A DNA stretch of 64,000 bases from Halegenticoccus soli (GCF_002844195.1 NZ_PEND01000002.1:186001-250000), one strand, 5' to 3'. Counted from the stretch's first letter, positions 41,836 through 50,959 are shown. Made by a program: numbers and translations. The notes: generated by a model from the letters alone, not told the origin.

Positions 41836-43029
41836 TCAGACCACCGCGTCGACGGCGAGGAACACGCCGTAGCTCACGGCGAACGCGAGCACGAGCGAAC
41901 CGGCCCACGCTAACACGGTGTAGAGCATCTTCTTTCGGCTCACGCCGGAGCCGCCGGCGGCGTATCCGCTGCCGATGATCGCGCTGACGATGATCTCGTT
42001 GAACGAGACGGGAACGCCGAACGCCACGGCGATCTGGGCGATGGCGAACGACGGGATGAGCGCCGCGATCGAGCGCCGCGGGCCGAGCGAGGAGTAGTCC
42101 TGCGCGAGCGCCTTGATCATCCGCGGCGCGCCGGTCCACGAGCCCGCGAGCAGGCCCAGCCCGCCGCCGACGAGCAGCGCCCACAGGGGGACCGCGACCT
42201 GATCGAGCAGCGGGACCAGCGGACCGATGGCGAGGCCGACCTGGCTGCCGCCCGCGGAGAAGGCGACGAGCGCCCCGAGGACGAGCAGGAAGTATCGCTG
42301 GCCGGCGGCCGCGTCGTCGGCCATCTTCCGCGCGAGCGCGGCGGCCGCGAGCCCGCCGATCAGCGCGCTCACGACCACGAGACCGAGATCGACGCCGCGA
42401 ACCGATGGCAGCCCCAGCGCGGAGCCGGCGACCCCCGCGATCGTCGACGGGCCGCCCTCCGACCCGAGCACCGCGAACTCGATGTTGGCGACGATGATCC
42501 CCACGACTCCGGCGAGGAGCGGAACGAACACTCGCTCGGAGGCGCGCTCGGCCCGGAGCAGTCGGGCCGTGCCGTACGCCGCGCCGCCGCCGACGAACGG
42601 AGTGAGTACCCAGAGGGCGAGGATCTGCTGGTACTTGAGCCACGCCGGCTCGCCGCCGAGGGCCAGTCCGACGCCGACGACCGCCCCGGTGACGGTGAAC
42701 GCGGTCGCGATCGGGTAGCCGGTGAAGACGCCGACGGCGACGAGCGCGGCCGCGGCCAGGAGGCCGATCGCCGCGGCGGTCGCGGTGATGGGTGCGCCGC
42801 CGACGAGCTCCGTCCCCACGGCCTGCGTGACGTTTTCCCCCTGGAGAACCGCGCCGAGGAAGCCGAGGAGGCCGACGACGAACCCGGCGCGCATCACCGA
42901 GATGGCGTTCGCCCCCACGGCCGGCGCGAAGGGCGTCGATCCGGACGACCCCGCGCCGATGGCCCACGCCATGAACAGGCTGGCCGCCGCCGCGACGACG
43001 AGCGTGACGAGCGCCGCGACGGCTACCAT
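41836..43029 (-). CDS. pit: Inorganic phosphate transporter, PiT family
   Basis: The 397-residue protein has about ten membrane helices and the duplicated PiT signature. The first half is GANAISVMRAGFVVGLLGFL with LQGENVTQAVGTELV; the second half is VALVAFSAGGSQVGLAIGPL-like sequence, with SFNEIIVSAIIGSG. It imports phosphate with a cation. A small membrane protein gene lies upstream in the same direction with 48 bp between, and a divergent winged-helix gene follows. That suggests a local phosphate regulon. A structured element starts 2 nt after the stop. Confidence 0.92.
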   Translation of the reverse strand: MVAVAALVTLVVAAAASLFMAWAIGAGSSGSTPFAPAVGANAISVMRAGFVVGLLGFLGAVLQGENVTQAVGTELVGGAPITATAAAIGLLAAAALVAVGVFTGYPIATAFTVTGAVVGVGLALGGEPAWLKYQQILALWVLTPFVGGGAAYGTARLLRAERASERVFVPLLAGVVGIIVANIEFAVLGSEGGPSTIAGVAGSALGLPSVRGVDLGLVVVSALIGGLAAAALARKMADDAAAGQRYFLLVLGALVAFSAGGSQVGLAIGPLVPLLDQVAVPLWALLVGGGLGLLAGSWTGAPRMIKALAQDYSSLGPRRSIAALIPSFAIAQIAVAFGVPVSFNEIIVSAIIGSGYAAGGSGVSRKKMLYTVLAWAGSLVLAFAVSYGVFLAVDAVV

Positions 43030-43077
43030 CGCCCTCCCCCGCCGATCCGGTGAGTGCGTCCCTCGCGCATCGTCGGA

Positions 43078-43293
43078 TCAGCGCCTGTCTCGCGCCTGCT
43101 CGTACCCCTCTCGGAGACCCAGCATCGTCCGCCGGACGAACAGATACGCGAAAAAGACGAACAGGAGCATGATCACGAGAAGCCCCAGAAACACGGGATC
43201 CAGGTTCTCGAGCGCGATGGCCACCATGTCCGCCCATATTTGCGGCGACGTGAAAGCCGTTTCGACGGCGAACGCAAGGAGGACAAAGCTCAT
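43078..43293 (-). CDS. Small membrane protein upstream of pit
   Basis: The 71-residue protein has an N-terminal hydrophobic segment (MSFVLLAFAVETAF), a longer helix (VFLGLLVIMLLFVFFAYLFV, about 35-54) and a basic tail (RRTMLGLREGYEQARDRR). It is conserved next to PiT transporters in haloarchaea as far as I recall and may be an accessory subunit. The start lies only 26 bp from the start of the divergent winged-helix gene, so both share a very short control region. Confidence 0.65.
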   Translation of the reverse strand: MSFVLLAFAVETAFTSPQIWADMVAIALENLDPVFLGLLVIMLLFVFFAYLFVRRTMLGLREGYEQARDRR

Positions 43294-43319
43294 GTCCCCG
43301 GCGAGGGAACCGGCGCGCG

Positions 43320-44318
43320 ATGGCCGGCCTCCTGCCCTCCTCCCCCGACACGTCGGACGCGGGCGGCGGCGAGCCGCGAGTCGTCGGCGTCGACAGCGAC
43401 GCGGCGGACGACCTGCTGTCGGCGCTCTCCTCGCGCACCGCCCGGCGCGTCCTCGCCGAACTCCACGAGGAGCCGTCCTCGCCGTCCGCCCTCGCCGACC
43501 GCGTCGACACCTCGCTGCAGAACGTCCAGTACCACCTCGGAAAACTGTCGGACGCCGACCTCGTCGAGGTCGTCGACACCGTCTACTCCGAGAAGGGCCG
43601 CGAGATGAAGGTGTACGCCCCCGCCGACCGCGCCCTCATCGTCGTCGCCGGACGCGAGGAGGACGCGACTGGCCTGCGGGCGACGCTCTCGCGCCTGCTC
43701 GGCGGCGTCGGCGCGCTCGCCGTCGCCAGCCTGCTCGTCGACCGCCTGCTCGGCGGGCCCACCGCGAACGTCTTCACGTCTCTGGGCGGCACCTCGGCGA
43801 GCGTCGACCGCGGCGCGTCCCCGGACGGTGGCGACGCCGGCGGTTCGTCCGCCGGAAGCGGCGGATCGACCGACATCGATTACCAGAGCCAGAATGCGGA
43901 CGCGACCGACGGGACGGCGGCTTCGGCGGACGGAACCGCGAGCTCCGCCGACGGATCGGCATCGACTCCCGCTGATGGATCGACGGCGACTCCGACCGCC
44001 GACTCGACGGGGGCGGACGGTCCGGCGGCCGCCGACGCGACGCGGACGGAGGCCGCGACGACGGCGGACGCGGCGACAGAGACCGCCGCACCGGACGCGA
44101 CCACGACCGCCGCGCCGGACACGACCACCGCGGCCCCGGACGGCGGCGGGTCGCCGACCGGGACGGCCGAGGCCACCGAGGCGGTCACCACCGCGTTCGA
44201 CGCCGCCGACCCGGTCGCGACCGTCGACGCGCTCGCGGCCGCTCCCGGCGCGCTGTTCTTCCTCGGGGGGCTGACGGTGCTCCTCCTGGCGACGCTCGCT
44301 CTCGCATCCGGTAGGTAA
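43320..44318 (+). CDS. Membrane-anchored winged-helix transcription regulator
   Basis: The 332-residue protein has an ArsR-like winged helix (SRTARRVLAELHEEPSSPSA, then SLQNVQYHLGKLSDADLVE, about residues 37-90). A membrane helix follows (LLGGVGALAVASLLVDRLLG, about 125-144), then a 150-residue linker made almost only of Ala, Thr, Ser, Asp and Gly, and a final helix (LFFLGGLTVLLLATLALASG, about 310-330). The DNA-binding domain would be cytoplasmic, and the linker outside and probably O-glycosylated. It is divergent from the small membrane protein and pit genes, so control of phosphate uptake is a reasonable guess. Confidence 0.82.
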   Translation: MAGLLPSSPDTSDAGGGEPRVVGVDSDAADDLLSALSSRTARRVLAELHEEPSSPSALADRVDTSLQNVQYHLGKLSDADLVEVVDTVYSEKGREMKVYAPADRALIVVAGREEDATGLRATLSRLLGGVGALAVASLLVDRLLGGPTANVFTSLGGTSASVDRGASPDGGDAGGSSAGSGGSTDIDYQSQNADATDGTAASADGTASSADGSASTPADGSTATPTADSTGADGPAAADATRTEAATTADAATETAAPDATTTAAPDTTTAAPDGGGSPTGTAEATEAVTTAFDAADPVATVDALAAAPGALFFLGGLTVLLLATLALASGR

Positions 44319-44577
44319 AACGGTTGTTTGAGCTTACCGAGCGTATTTGATACGTCCGCCCCTACGCGTAATTGCGACGCCCGCTTCGGCCCTCCACCGC
44401 GGCTTTCCCGTCCGTCCCCGTCGACCCGTGCGTCCGGGCGTGCCCGGCGCCCGACCCCGAGTGTGCGTCCGTCTCGCCGATGCGGGCGGCGCGTGCCTCC
44501 GTTCTCCCGACGCGTTCCGTTCGCGGCGGCTCCGCGCCGATCTCAGCTTCCGCCCGCGACGCTCCCGTCCGTCGAGA

Positions 44578-45102
44578 TCAGCCGATCGTCCCGGCGGCGG
44601 GGAGGTCGAACCGGTCGAACACCTCGCCGCCGGGCGTGCAGAACCGCCCCCTGAGACCGCCGTTGACGGGTTCGAGTTCGACGTGCGCCGCGCGGTACCC
44701 CCGCGGCTGGGCGTGGCTTCCCGGGTTGAGTAGCGGAATCTCCCCGGTCGCGTCGAAGGTCGGGCGGTGGCTGTGCCCGAAGACGACCGCGTCCGCGTTC
44801 CGCTCCCTGCCGAACAGCGAGAGCGCCGTCGGCCCGCCGCGCCGCGTGTGCGTCACCGCGAACTGGACCCCCCCGTACTCGACGGTCCGGGCCTCCGGGA
44901 GTCGCTCGCGGATCGCGCCGTCGTCGTTGTTCCCGTACACGGCCCGGAGCGTCCGGGCCTCCCGGTAGAACGCGTCGAGGACGGTCTCGGTCATGAAGTC
45001 GCCGGCGTGGACCACGAGATCCGCCTCCCGAACCGCCTCGAGGGTCCGTCCGGTGAGTCGGTGGCTGTCCCTGCCGTGGGTGTCGGAGACGACAGTGAGC
45101 AT
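44578..45102 (-). CDS. Metallophosphoesterase, YfcE/MJ0936 type
   Basis: The 174-residue protein has the calcineurin-like metal motifs: VVSDTHGRDSH (about 4-14), VVHAGDFMTETVLD, VYGNNDDGAIRERLP, the VTHTRRGGPT loop and VFGHSHRPTF. These give the di-metal site D, H, D, N, H, GHxH. Small single-domain members hydrolyse phosphodiesters with low specificity. The start MLTVVSDTHG is the family start. It is divergent from the CDF gene. Confidence 0.9.
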   Translation of the reverse strand: MLTVVSDTHGRDSHRLTGRTLEAVREADLVVHAGDFMTETVLDAFYREARTLRAVYGNNDDGAIRERLPEARTVEYGGVQFAVTHTRRGGPTALSLFGRERNADAVVFGHSHRPTFDATGEIPLLNPGSHAQPRGYRAAHVELEPVNGGLRGRFCTPGGEVFDRFDLPAAGTIG

Positions 45103-45196
45103 CGCCGACCGTACGACGCCCAGGAATAAACCACTCGTCCCTCCGGCACGGAGCGCGGCCGACGGCGGCCGGAGCGTCGAGCGGCCGCGCGGTGAA

Positions 45197-45275
45197 CCGC
45201 CCCGACCGCTCCGCCGACCCACCGACCCGCCGATCCGCCTATCCGCCGATCGGCCGCCCCGACCGCTCCACCGAC
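45197..45275. repeat. Degenerate GC-rich direct repeats before the CDF gene
   Basis: A 22-bp sequence beginning ccgccccgaccgctcc occurs at 45197 and 45254 with one mismatch. Between the copies lie 8-bp units of the type ccgacccg/ccgatccg. They fill the divergent spacer and seem non-coding. Confidence 0.55.
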
Positions 45276-45332
45276 TCGCCGATCCGTCGACCGGGCGGAA
45301 GGTCTATCCGGCGCGCTCGTGTGGTGAGCGAC

Positions 45333-46283
45333 ATGGCAGGCGCAAGCACGTCGGTCGTCCTCGCCGCGCTCATCGCAAACGGCGCCATCGCGGTCATGAA
45401 GTTCTTCGGGTTTGTTCTCACGGGCAGCCCCTCCATGCTCTCGGAGACGTACCACTCCATCTCCGACACCGGCAACCAGGTCTTCCTGCTCTTCGGCATC
45501 CGGTACAGCGGTCAGGAGCCCACGCCGTCCCACCCGTTCGGCTACGGCAAGGCGCAGTTCTTCTACAGCTTCCTCGTCGCCGTGCTGCTGTTCGGCGTCG
45601 CCGGGTGGGAGAGCGTGAAGCACGGCTACGACGCCCTGACGCACGGCGGCCACGGCGGGGGCGGCCACCCGGTCGAGTTCCTCGGAATCGGCCCCTTCGA
45701 CCCCATCTACGTGAACGTCGTCGTCCTCCTCGGGGCGATCGGGTTCGAGACCTACGCGTTCAAGAAGGCGAACGCGGAGCTCCGCCGCCAGATCGCGGAG
45801 TACGAGTGGAACGGGCTGGTCGACGCCTTCCGGAAGACGAGCGACGTGACGACGCTCACGGCGTTCACCGAGGACGCGATCGCGCTCGGCGGCGCGGCGC
45901 TGGCGCTCGTCGGCATCCTGCTGTCGGAGTTCACGGGCGACGAGACGTACGACGCGCTCGCGGCGCTGCTCATCGGGGTGATGCTGATGGGCTTCGCCGT
46001 CGCGCTCGCCTGGGAGAACAAGCGGCTCATCCTCGGCGAGAGCCTCCCGAGATCCGTCGAATCCGACCTCCGCGAGGTAGTCCGCTCGCACGAGACGGTC
46101 ACCCACGTCGACGCCTTCCGGACGATGTTCGTCGGCGCAAACCAGGTGCTCGTCACCGCCGAGGTGAGTTTCGACCCCGACCTCGAAACCGACGATCTCG
46201 ACGAGGACATCACGCAGATAAAGCGGAAGCTCCGGGAGGCGGACGACCGCGTCAGGATCGTCTACATCGAGCCGGAGATCTGA
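45333..46283 (+). CDS. Cation diffusion facilitator (CDF) metal transporter
   Basis: The 316-residue protein has the CDF layout with six membrane helices. The first metal-site motif is ETYHSISDTGNQ (HxxxD in helix 2), and the second is FTEDAIALGGAALALVGI (D-based) in helix 5. A His-rich loop HGGHGGGGHPVEF lies between helices, and a C-terminal cytoplasmic ferredoxin-like domain follows (HVDAFRTMFVGANQVLVTAE). It exports zinc, manganese or iron in exchange for protons. The frame is open upstream through the repeats; the likely start is MAGASTSVV at 45333. Confidence 0.92.
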   Translation: MAGASTSVVLAALIANGAIAVMKFFGFVLTGSPSMLSETYHSISDTGNQVFLLFGIRYSGQEPTPSHPFGYGKAQFFYSFLVAVLLFGVAGWESVKHGYDALTHGGHGGGGHPVEFLGIGPFDPIYVNVVVLLGAIGFETYAFKKANAELRRQIAEYEWNGLVDAFRKTSDVTTLTAFTEDAIALGGAALALVGILLSEFTGDETYDALAALLIGVMLMGFAVALAWENKRLILGESLPRSVESDLREVVRSHETVTHVDAFRTMFVGANQVLVTAEVSFDPDLETDDLDEDITQIKRKLREADDRVRIVYIEPEI

Positions 46284-46295
46284 GAGCGGTCGCCG

Positions 46296-47273
46296 TTACC
46301 CGTCGAGCGCGACCGACGCGAGAAGCGCCTCCAGCTGCACCTTCTCGTTCGCGCCTTCCGTGATCCGGTAGTCGGCCTCGCCGATGCGCTCCAGGAGGCT
46401 GGCGGCCGCCCGCTCGTCGAGGTCGAAATCCCACACCGAGCGGTGTAGCTGGTCGATGATGTCGCCGCCGGCCATCCCCGTTTCGGTCAGGAGGCGGTCG
46501 AGCTTCGAGCGCGCCTGCGCGAAGTCGCCGTCGACCGCGGCCGCCACCATCGACTCGATCTCCTCCGGCCGGGCGGTGCTCGTGATCGTGTAGACGGCCT
46601 CGGCGTCGACGACCTCGCCGGTCGTGGCCGCGGCCTGCAGCGAGTTGATCGCCCGGCGCATGTCGCCGTCGGCGGCGTACACCAGCGCGTCCAGCCCCTC
46701 CTCCGTGAGCGATATCCCCTCGCTCTCGGCGATCTCGCGGGTCTGCGCCGCGACCGCCTCGTCCGACAGCGGCGAGAACCGGAACACCGCGCACCGCGAC
46801 TGGATGGGGTCGATGATCTTCGAGGAGTAGTTACACGAGAGGACGAAGCGGGTGTTGTCGGAGAACTGCTCCATGGTCCGGCGGAGGGCGGACTGGGCGT
46901 CGGAGGTGAGCGAATCAGCCTCGTCCAGGAAGATGATGCGGTAGTCGTACCCGCCGAACGACGACCGCGCGAAGTTCTTGATGCGGTCGCGGACCACGTC
47001 GATGCCGCGCTCGTCCGAGGCGTTGAGTTCGAGGAAGTTCCCGCGCCAGTCGTCGCCGTACACCTCGCGGGCGATGGCGGTCGCGCAGGTGGTCTTTCCC
47101 ACGCCGGCTGGGCCGGCAAATAAAAGGTGCGGCAGGTCGCTCTGCTCGATGTAGCTCTCCAGGCGGGAGACGATGTCCTCGTGTCCGAACACGTCGTCGA
47201 GAGTCTGCGGGCGGTACTTCTCGATCCAGATTTCCCGACCCGGCGACGGACCCTCGGCCTCGGCCTCGCTCAT
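46296..47273 (-). CDS. rfcS: Replication factor C small subunit
   Basis: RfcS is the clamp-loader ATPase that puts PCNA on DNA. The 325-residue protein has [20 protein letters not shown]-loop [14 protein letters not shown] (54-61), Walker [31 protein letters not shown] (sensor 1 and the SRC arginine finger) and [16 protein letters not shown] (sensor 2), with a C-terminal collar domain. Length and motifs match the archaeal small subunit. Neighbours are functionally unrelated. Confidence 0.96.
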   Translation of the reverse strand: MSEAEAEGPSPGREIWIEKYRPQTLDDVFGHEDIVSRLESYIEQSDLPHLLFAGPAGVGKTTCATAIAREVYGDDWRGNFLELNASDERGIDVVRDRIKNFARSSFGGYDYRIIFLDEADSLTSDAQSALRRTMEQFSDNTRFVLSCNYSSKIIDPIQSRCAVFRFSPLSDEAVAAQTREIAESEGISLTEEGLDALVYAADGDMRRAINSLQAAATTGEVVDAEAVYTITSTARPEEIESMVAAAVDGDFAQARSKLDRLLTETGMAGGDIIDQLHRSVWDFDLDERAAASLLERIGEADYRITEGANEKVQLEALLASVALDG

Positions 47274-47431
47274 ACCCGCCGTAGGGGCCGGTCGGGTGAT
47301 AAAGTCCCCGAGATGGGGTCGCGCGGGTCGCCCGAACCGCGGGGCGGTTCGACGTGCGATCCGATAGAACGGCTCGCCCGCTCCGCCCCGCGAAGGCAAC
47401 GCTGAAACCGCCGGACGTCCGACCGTCCCGC

Positions 47432-47632
47432 ATGGACGTCACCGTCGAGGTCGTGGGGGAGGAGACCCGCGCGGTCAGGGTGGCCGACGACGCGACCTAC
47501 GCGGACCTCCTCGCTCCGTTCGACCTCAGCCCGCACGAGGTGAGCGTGCTCGTCGAGGGCCGCCCCGTCCCCGAGGACCAGCCCGTCGAGACGGACCGCG
47601 TGAAGGTGCTGCGGCTCATCAAGGGGGGGTAG
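47432..47632 (+). CDS. samp2: Ubiquitin-like small archaeal modifier protein SAMP2
   Basis: The 66-residue beta-grasp protein begins [17 protein letters not shown] and ends KVLRLIKGG, with the free diglycine tail that is adenylated by UbaA. In Haloferax volcanii SAMP2 is attached to lysines of target proteins and also acts in tRNA thiolation. Size, start and C-terminus match SAMP2 better than SAMP1 or MoaD. The next gene, a GNAT acetyltransferase, starts 8 bp downstream and is likely cotranscribed. Confidence 0.92.
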   Translation: MDVTVEVVGEETRAVRVADDATYADLLAPFDLSPHEVSVLVEGRPVPEDQPVETDRVKVLRLIKGG

Positions 47633-47640
47633 CGGCCGCG

Positions 47641-48045
47641 ATGGGCGACGGACCGACGGCCGACGACTCGCCGAACGCGACGGTTCGCGAGGCCGACCCG
47701 GACGACCTCCTCGACGTCATGCGAGTTCTCGACGCCGCGATGCTCGAAGCCGACGCCGACGCGGTCCGGGAGCGGATCGCCGCGGGGGAGGCGCTCGTCG
47801 CCGAGGCGGACGGCGCGGTCGTCGGCGCGCTCGCGCTCGACGGCTCGCGCGTCGAAGCCGTCGCCGTCCGTCGCACCCGCCGGGGGCGGGGGATCGGATC
47901 GGCGCTCGTCGAGGCCGCGGCGGTTCGGACCGGGGACCTGACCGCCGAGTTCGACCCGCGCGTCCGGCCGTTCTACGAGTCGCTCGGGTTCGACGTCGAA
48001 CCGCGGAGCAGGCGGCTGCGGGGGCGGCTGCGCCGCGAGCGGTGA
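47641..48045 (+). CDS. GNAT-family N-acetyltransferase
   Basis: The 134-residue protein has the GNAT pattern: TVREADPDDLLDVMRVLDAA, VEAVAVRRTRRGRGIGSALV (acetyl-CoA pyrophosphate loop RRGRGIGSA, about 80-88) and FDPRVRPFYESLGFDV near the end. It follows samp2 directly, an arrangement that could mean a link between acetylation and sampylation, but the substrate is unknown. The C-terminus is basic (SRRLRGRLRRER), unusual for this proteome. Confidence 0.85.
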   Translation: MGDGPTADDSPNATVREADPDDLLDVMRVLDAAMLEADADAVRERIAAGEALVAEADGAVVGALALDGSRVEAVAVRRTRRGRGIGSALVEAAAVRTGDLTAEFDPRVRPFYESLGFDVEPRSRRLRGRLRRER

Positions 48046-48052
48046 CCCGCTC

Positions 48053-48556
48053 TCAGGGCGAGTCGTCGCCGTCGACCGACCCGTCGGACTCGACGGATTC
48101 GACGGACTCGACCGATCCGCCTCCGGCGTCCGCTCTCATGCACGTCGCCGACTCGGGGCAGAGCGACGCGAACTGCGCCGTCTCCCGGATCGCCTCGGGC
48201 GCGTCGCTCCGGTCGATCCGCTTGAAGCCGAGTCGCTCGAAGAAGTCGGCGGCCGTCGTCGTGAGGAGGTACAGCGTCTCGACGCCCCGCGCCGACGCGT
48301 ACTCCCGGAGCGCGTCGCACATCTCCCGGCCGTAGCCCGACCCCCGCCGCCGCTCGTCGACCGCGACCGAGCGGAGCAGCGCGTCGGAGCCGTACCGTTC
48401 GAGGCCGCCGACGGCGACGACGCCGGGTTCGGCGTCGACGGCTCCGACGAACAGCTCGACGCCCGACTCCCGCGCGTCGTCCGCCGGGAGGCCGCTCCGT
48501 TCGAGGAGCGAGACGGCGGCCTCCAGGTCCGACGCGGTCGCCCGACGGATCGTCAT
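48053..48556 (-). CDS. ArsN2-like N-acetyltransferase with repetitive acidic tail
   Basis: The 167-residue GNAT begins MTIRRATASDLEAAVSLLER. It has LLRSVAVDERRRGSGYGREM (acetyl-CoA loop), YLLTTTAADFFERLGFKRID and ETAQFASLCPESATCM, endings seen in ArsN2-type acetyltransferases linked to arsenic resistance. A tail of repeats (GGGSVESVESVESDGSVDGD) encoded by 9-bp tandem units has been added at the C-terminus. An ATG 12 bp further upstream is possible. No ars genes are near. Confidence 0.85.
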   Translation of the reverse strand: MTIRRATASDLEAAVSLLERSGLPADDARESGVELFVGAVDAEPGVVAVGGLERYGSDALLRSVAVDERRRGSGYGREMCDALREYASARGVETLYLLTTTAADFFERLGFKRIDRSDAPEAIRETAQFASLCPESATCMRADAGGGSVESVESVESDGSVDGDDSP

Positions 48557-48577
48557 CGCGGTCCCCATCTCCGTCCC

Positions 48578-49954
48578 TCAGAGGACCGACTCGACGAGCT
48601 CGCGCCCGTCGGCCAGGAGTTCGCCCACGCTGTCTTCGCTGTCGGCCTCGGCGTAGACGCGCATCTTCGGCTCGGTGCCGCTCGGGCGGACGAGCAGCCA
48701 GGAGCCGTCGTCGAGGAGGAGCTTGAACCCGTCGAGCGTCACGACCTTCGCCACCTCGTGGCCGGCGACCGTCTCCGGGATCTCCGCTTCGAGGTCCGAC
48801 AGCACCCGCTCCTTCTCGCCGTCGGGGCAGTCGAGGCTGACCTTGTCCGAGACGATGTCGCCGTGTTCGTCGGTCAGCCGGTCGACGCGGTCGTCGAGCG
48901 GCTCCTCGTCGACCGCCGCGGCGGCGAGCAGCGCCATGAGGACGCCGTCCTTCTCGCGGATGTGCCCCCGGACGCTGAAGCCGCCGGACTCCTCGCCGCC
49001 GACGAGGGCGTCGTGTTCGCCCATCGCCTTCGCGACCCACTTGAACCCGACCGGCGTCTCGATCACCTCCTCGCCGTGGGCCTCGGCGATACGGTCGATG
49101 AGGAACGTCGTCGGGACGCTCCGCACCGCCGGGCCGGCGTCGGATTCCAGGAGATAGTCGTACACCGCCGCGAAGAAGAGGTTCTCGTCGAGGTAGCCCC
49201 GGCCGGGCGTGACGACCGCGAGGCGGTCGGCGTCGCCGTCGTTCGCCACGCCGAGGTCGGCGTCGCGCTCGCGGACGGCCTCGACGAGCCCCGTCAGGTG
49301 TTCCGGGCTCGGCTCCGGCGACTCCCCGCCGAAGGTGGGGTCGCGGTCGGTTCGGAGGCGGACCACGTCCGCGCCGGCGGATTCGAGCAGGTCGTCCGTC
49401 ACGCCCCGACCGCTGCCGTGCATGGCGTCGTAGACGACCGTGAGATTCGAGAGATCCCCGGCGTCCACGAGGTCGCGGGCGTGCTCGGCGTGGTCCGAGA
49501 CGAGGTCGACGCGCTCCGTCGATCCGCGCTCGCCCTCCGGGAGGAGGTCGGGCTCGCGGAGGTTCGCCTCGATGCGCTCCGTCACCTCGGGGAGCGCGGG
49601 CGCGCCGTCCTCGGGGATGAACTTCACGCCGTTGTACTCCGGCGGGTTGTGCGAGGCGGTCACCATCAGCGCGCCCGCGAGGCCGCGCGAGACGATCCCC
49701 CAGGCGACCACGGGCGTGGGGCGGTCGCGCTCGGGGAGCAGCACGTCGAACCCGTTGCCGGTGAGCACCTCCGCGAGGCTCTCCGCGAACCCCTCGGAGG
49801 TCTCGCGAGCGTCGTATCCCACGAGGACGGGTTCGTCGCGCCCCTCCTCGCGGAGGTAGTCGGCGACGGCCTGCCCGACGACGCGCACTCGCTCGTCGGT
49901 GAAGGTGTCGAGCGTCGCCCGCCAACCGTCCGTGCCGAACGAAATCTCGTCCAT
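48578..49954 (-). CDS. Phosphoglucomutase/phosphomannomutase family
   Basis: The 458-residue alpha-D-phosphohexomutase has FGTDGWRA at the start, the phosphoserine loop VTASHNPPEYNGVKF (about 98-112), the metal loop NDGDADRLAVV (about 238-248), the sugar loop GGEESGGFSV and the phosphate-binding VRPSGTEPKMRVY near the end. It interconverts hexose 1- and 6-phosphates for cell-surface glycan synthesis. Glucose, mannose or glucosamine phosphate cannot be told apart here. A gttttttacc promoter lies about 27 bp upstream on the minus strand. Confidence 0.93.
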   Translation of the reverse strand: MDEISFGTDGWRATLDTFTDERVRVVGQAVADYLREEGRDEPVLVGYDARETSEGFAESLAEVLTGNGFDVLLPERDRPTPVVAWGIVSRGLAGALMVTASHNPPEYNGVKFIPEDGAPALPEVTERIEANLREPDLLPEGERGSTERVDLVSDHAEHARDLVDAGDLSNLTVVYDAMHGSGRGVTDDLLESAGADVVRLRTDRDPTFGGESPEPSPEHLTGLVEAVRERDADLGVANDGDADRLAVVTPGRGYLDENLFFAAVYDYLLESDAGPAVRSVPTTFLIDRIAEAHGEEVIETPVGFKWVAKAMGEHDALVGGEESGGFSVRGHIREKDGVLMALLAAAAVDEEPLDDRVDRLTDEHGDIVSDKVSLDCPDGEKERVLSDLEAEIPETVAGHEVAKVVTLDGFKLLLDDGSWLLVRPSGTEPKMRVYAEADSEDSVGELLADGRELVESVL

Positions 49955-50116
49955 ATCCTACCCTCCCCCTCACCCGGTAAAAAACCATCTCACCGTCGGG
50001 TGGTAACGCCCCCGGCGTCGGGTGCTAGCGATTCTCGACGGCCGTACGTCGGGGTGACGGCGCGGCGGCGGGCCGTCTCGGGCACCTTTTATCCGCGCGT
50101 CCCCGAAAGGTGGACA

Positions 50117-50710
50117 ATGACGACAGTCGTCGCCGTCAGCGGCAGCCGCCGCGAAGGAAGCTACACTCGCGCAGCGCTCCGGTACGCGCTCGACGCCGCC
50201 GACGAGGCGGGCGCGGACACCGACTTCATCGACCTCGGCGCGGTCGACCTCCCGCTGTACCACCCCGACATCGACGAACAGGGCGACTCGCCGGACCTGC
50301 TGCGCCGGGTGCGCGAGGCCGACGGCGTGATCGTCGGCTCGCCCGTCTACCACGGCTCGTACTCCTCGACGTTCAAGAACTTCCACGACTACTGCTCGTT
50401 CGACGAGTACGAGGACACCGCCGTCGGGCTGCTCGCGGTCGCGGGGGGCGGCTCCTACGGCAGCACTCTCGAACACCTCCGGAGCACCGTCAGGGGCGTC
50501 CACGGGTTCGTCATCCCCCACCAGGTCGGGATCCGGAGCGCCTACGAGAAGTTCGAGGAGGTCCCGTCGATCCAGGGGGACGGCGAGGGTATCGAGTACG
50601 AGTTCGTCGACGAACCGCTCCGAGAGCGCACCGAGAAGCTGGGCCGAAAGGTCGCAGCGCACGCCGCGCTCCTCCGGCGGCGGCCGGAAGCCGCTGACGC
50701 GAGCGAGTAG
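50117..50710 (+). CDS. NADPH-dependent FMN reductase
   Basis: The 197-residue flavodoxin-like protein has the FMN phosphate loop VAVSGSRREGSYTRAAL (about 5-21), VDLPLYHPDIDEQGDSP and VIVGSPVYHGSYSSTFKNF (about 75-93), then VAGGGSYGSTLEHLRS. It reduces FMN or small electrophiles such as quinones with NAD(P)H. A TATA-like cttttatc lies about 30 bp before the ATG. It converges with the GIY-YIG gene. Confidence 0.92.
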   Translation: MTTVVAVSGSRREGSYTRAALRYALDAADEAGADTDFIDLGAVDLPLYHPDIDEQGDSPDLLRRVREADGVIVGSPVYHGSYSSTFKNFHDYCSFDEYEDTAVGLLAVAGGGSYGSTLEHLRSTVRGVHGFVIPHQVGIRSAYEKFEEVPSIQGDGEGIEYEFVDEPLRERTEKLGRKVAAHAALLRRRPEAADASE

Positions 50711-50716
50711 CCGTCG

Positions 50717-50959
50717 CTACCCCTCGCCGACCAGCCGCTCCTTCTGCCGCCGCGAGAGCGATTTGATCTCGTACTCGCGGCTCATCGCGGCCGACTTCGA
50801 GCGGTACGACTCCGCGTGGACGAGTTCCACCGGCGTCCGACCTCGCGTGTACTTCGCCCCAGTCCCGTCGTTGTGCTCCTCGACCCGGCGGTCTGGATCC
50901 GTCGTGTATCCGGTGTAGTAGGTGCCGTCGGCGCACTCCACGACGTAGACGTAGTGCAC
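50717..50959 (-). CDS. GIY-YIG domain protein
   Basis: The 80-residue protein is a minimal GIY-YIG nuclease domain: [20 protein letters not shown] (GIY...YIG variant VYV...YTGYT), [19 protein letters not shown] with the catalytic Arg and HN, and the Glu in [19 protein letters not shown]. This is the YhbQ/UPF0213-like class with unknown biological target. It is complete in length for that class. Confidence 0.92.
   Translation of the reverse strand: MHYVYVVECADGTYYTGYTTDPDRRVEEHNDGTGAKYTRGRTPVELVHAESYRSKSAAMSREYEIKSLSRRQKERLVGEG

Noticed and set aside
47973-49988. Arg/Gly-rich minus-strand frame of about 671 codons
   Set aside because: Out-of-frame reading of the phosphohexomutase and GNAT genes.
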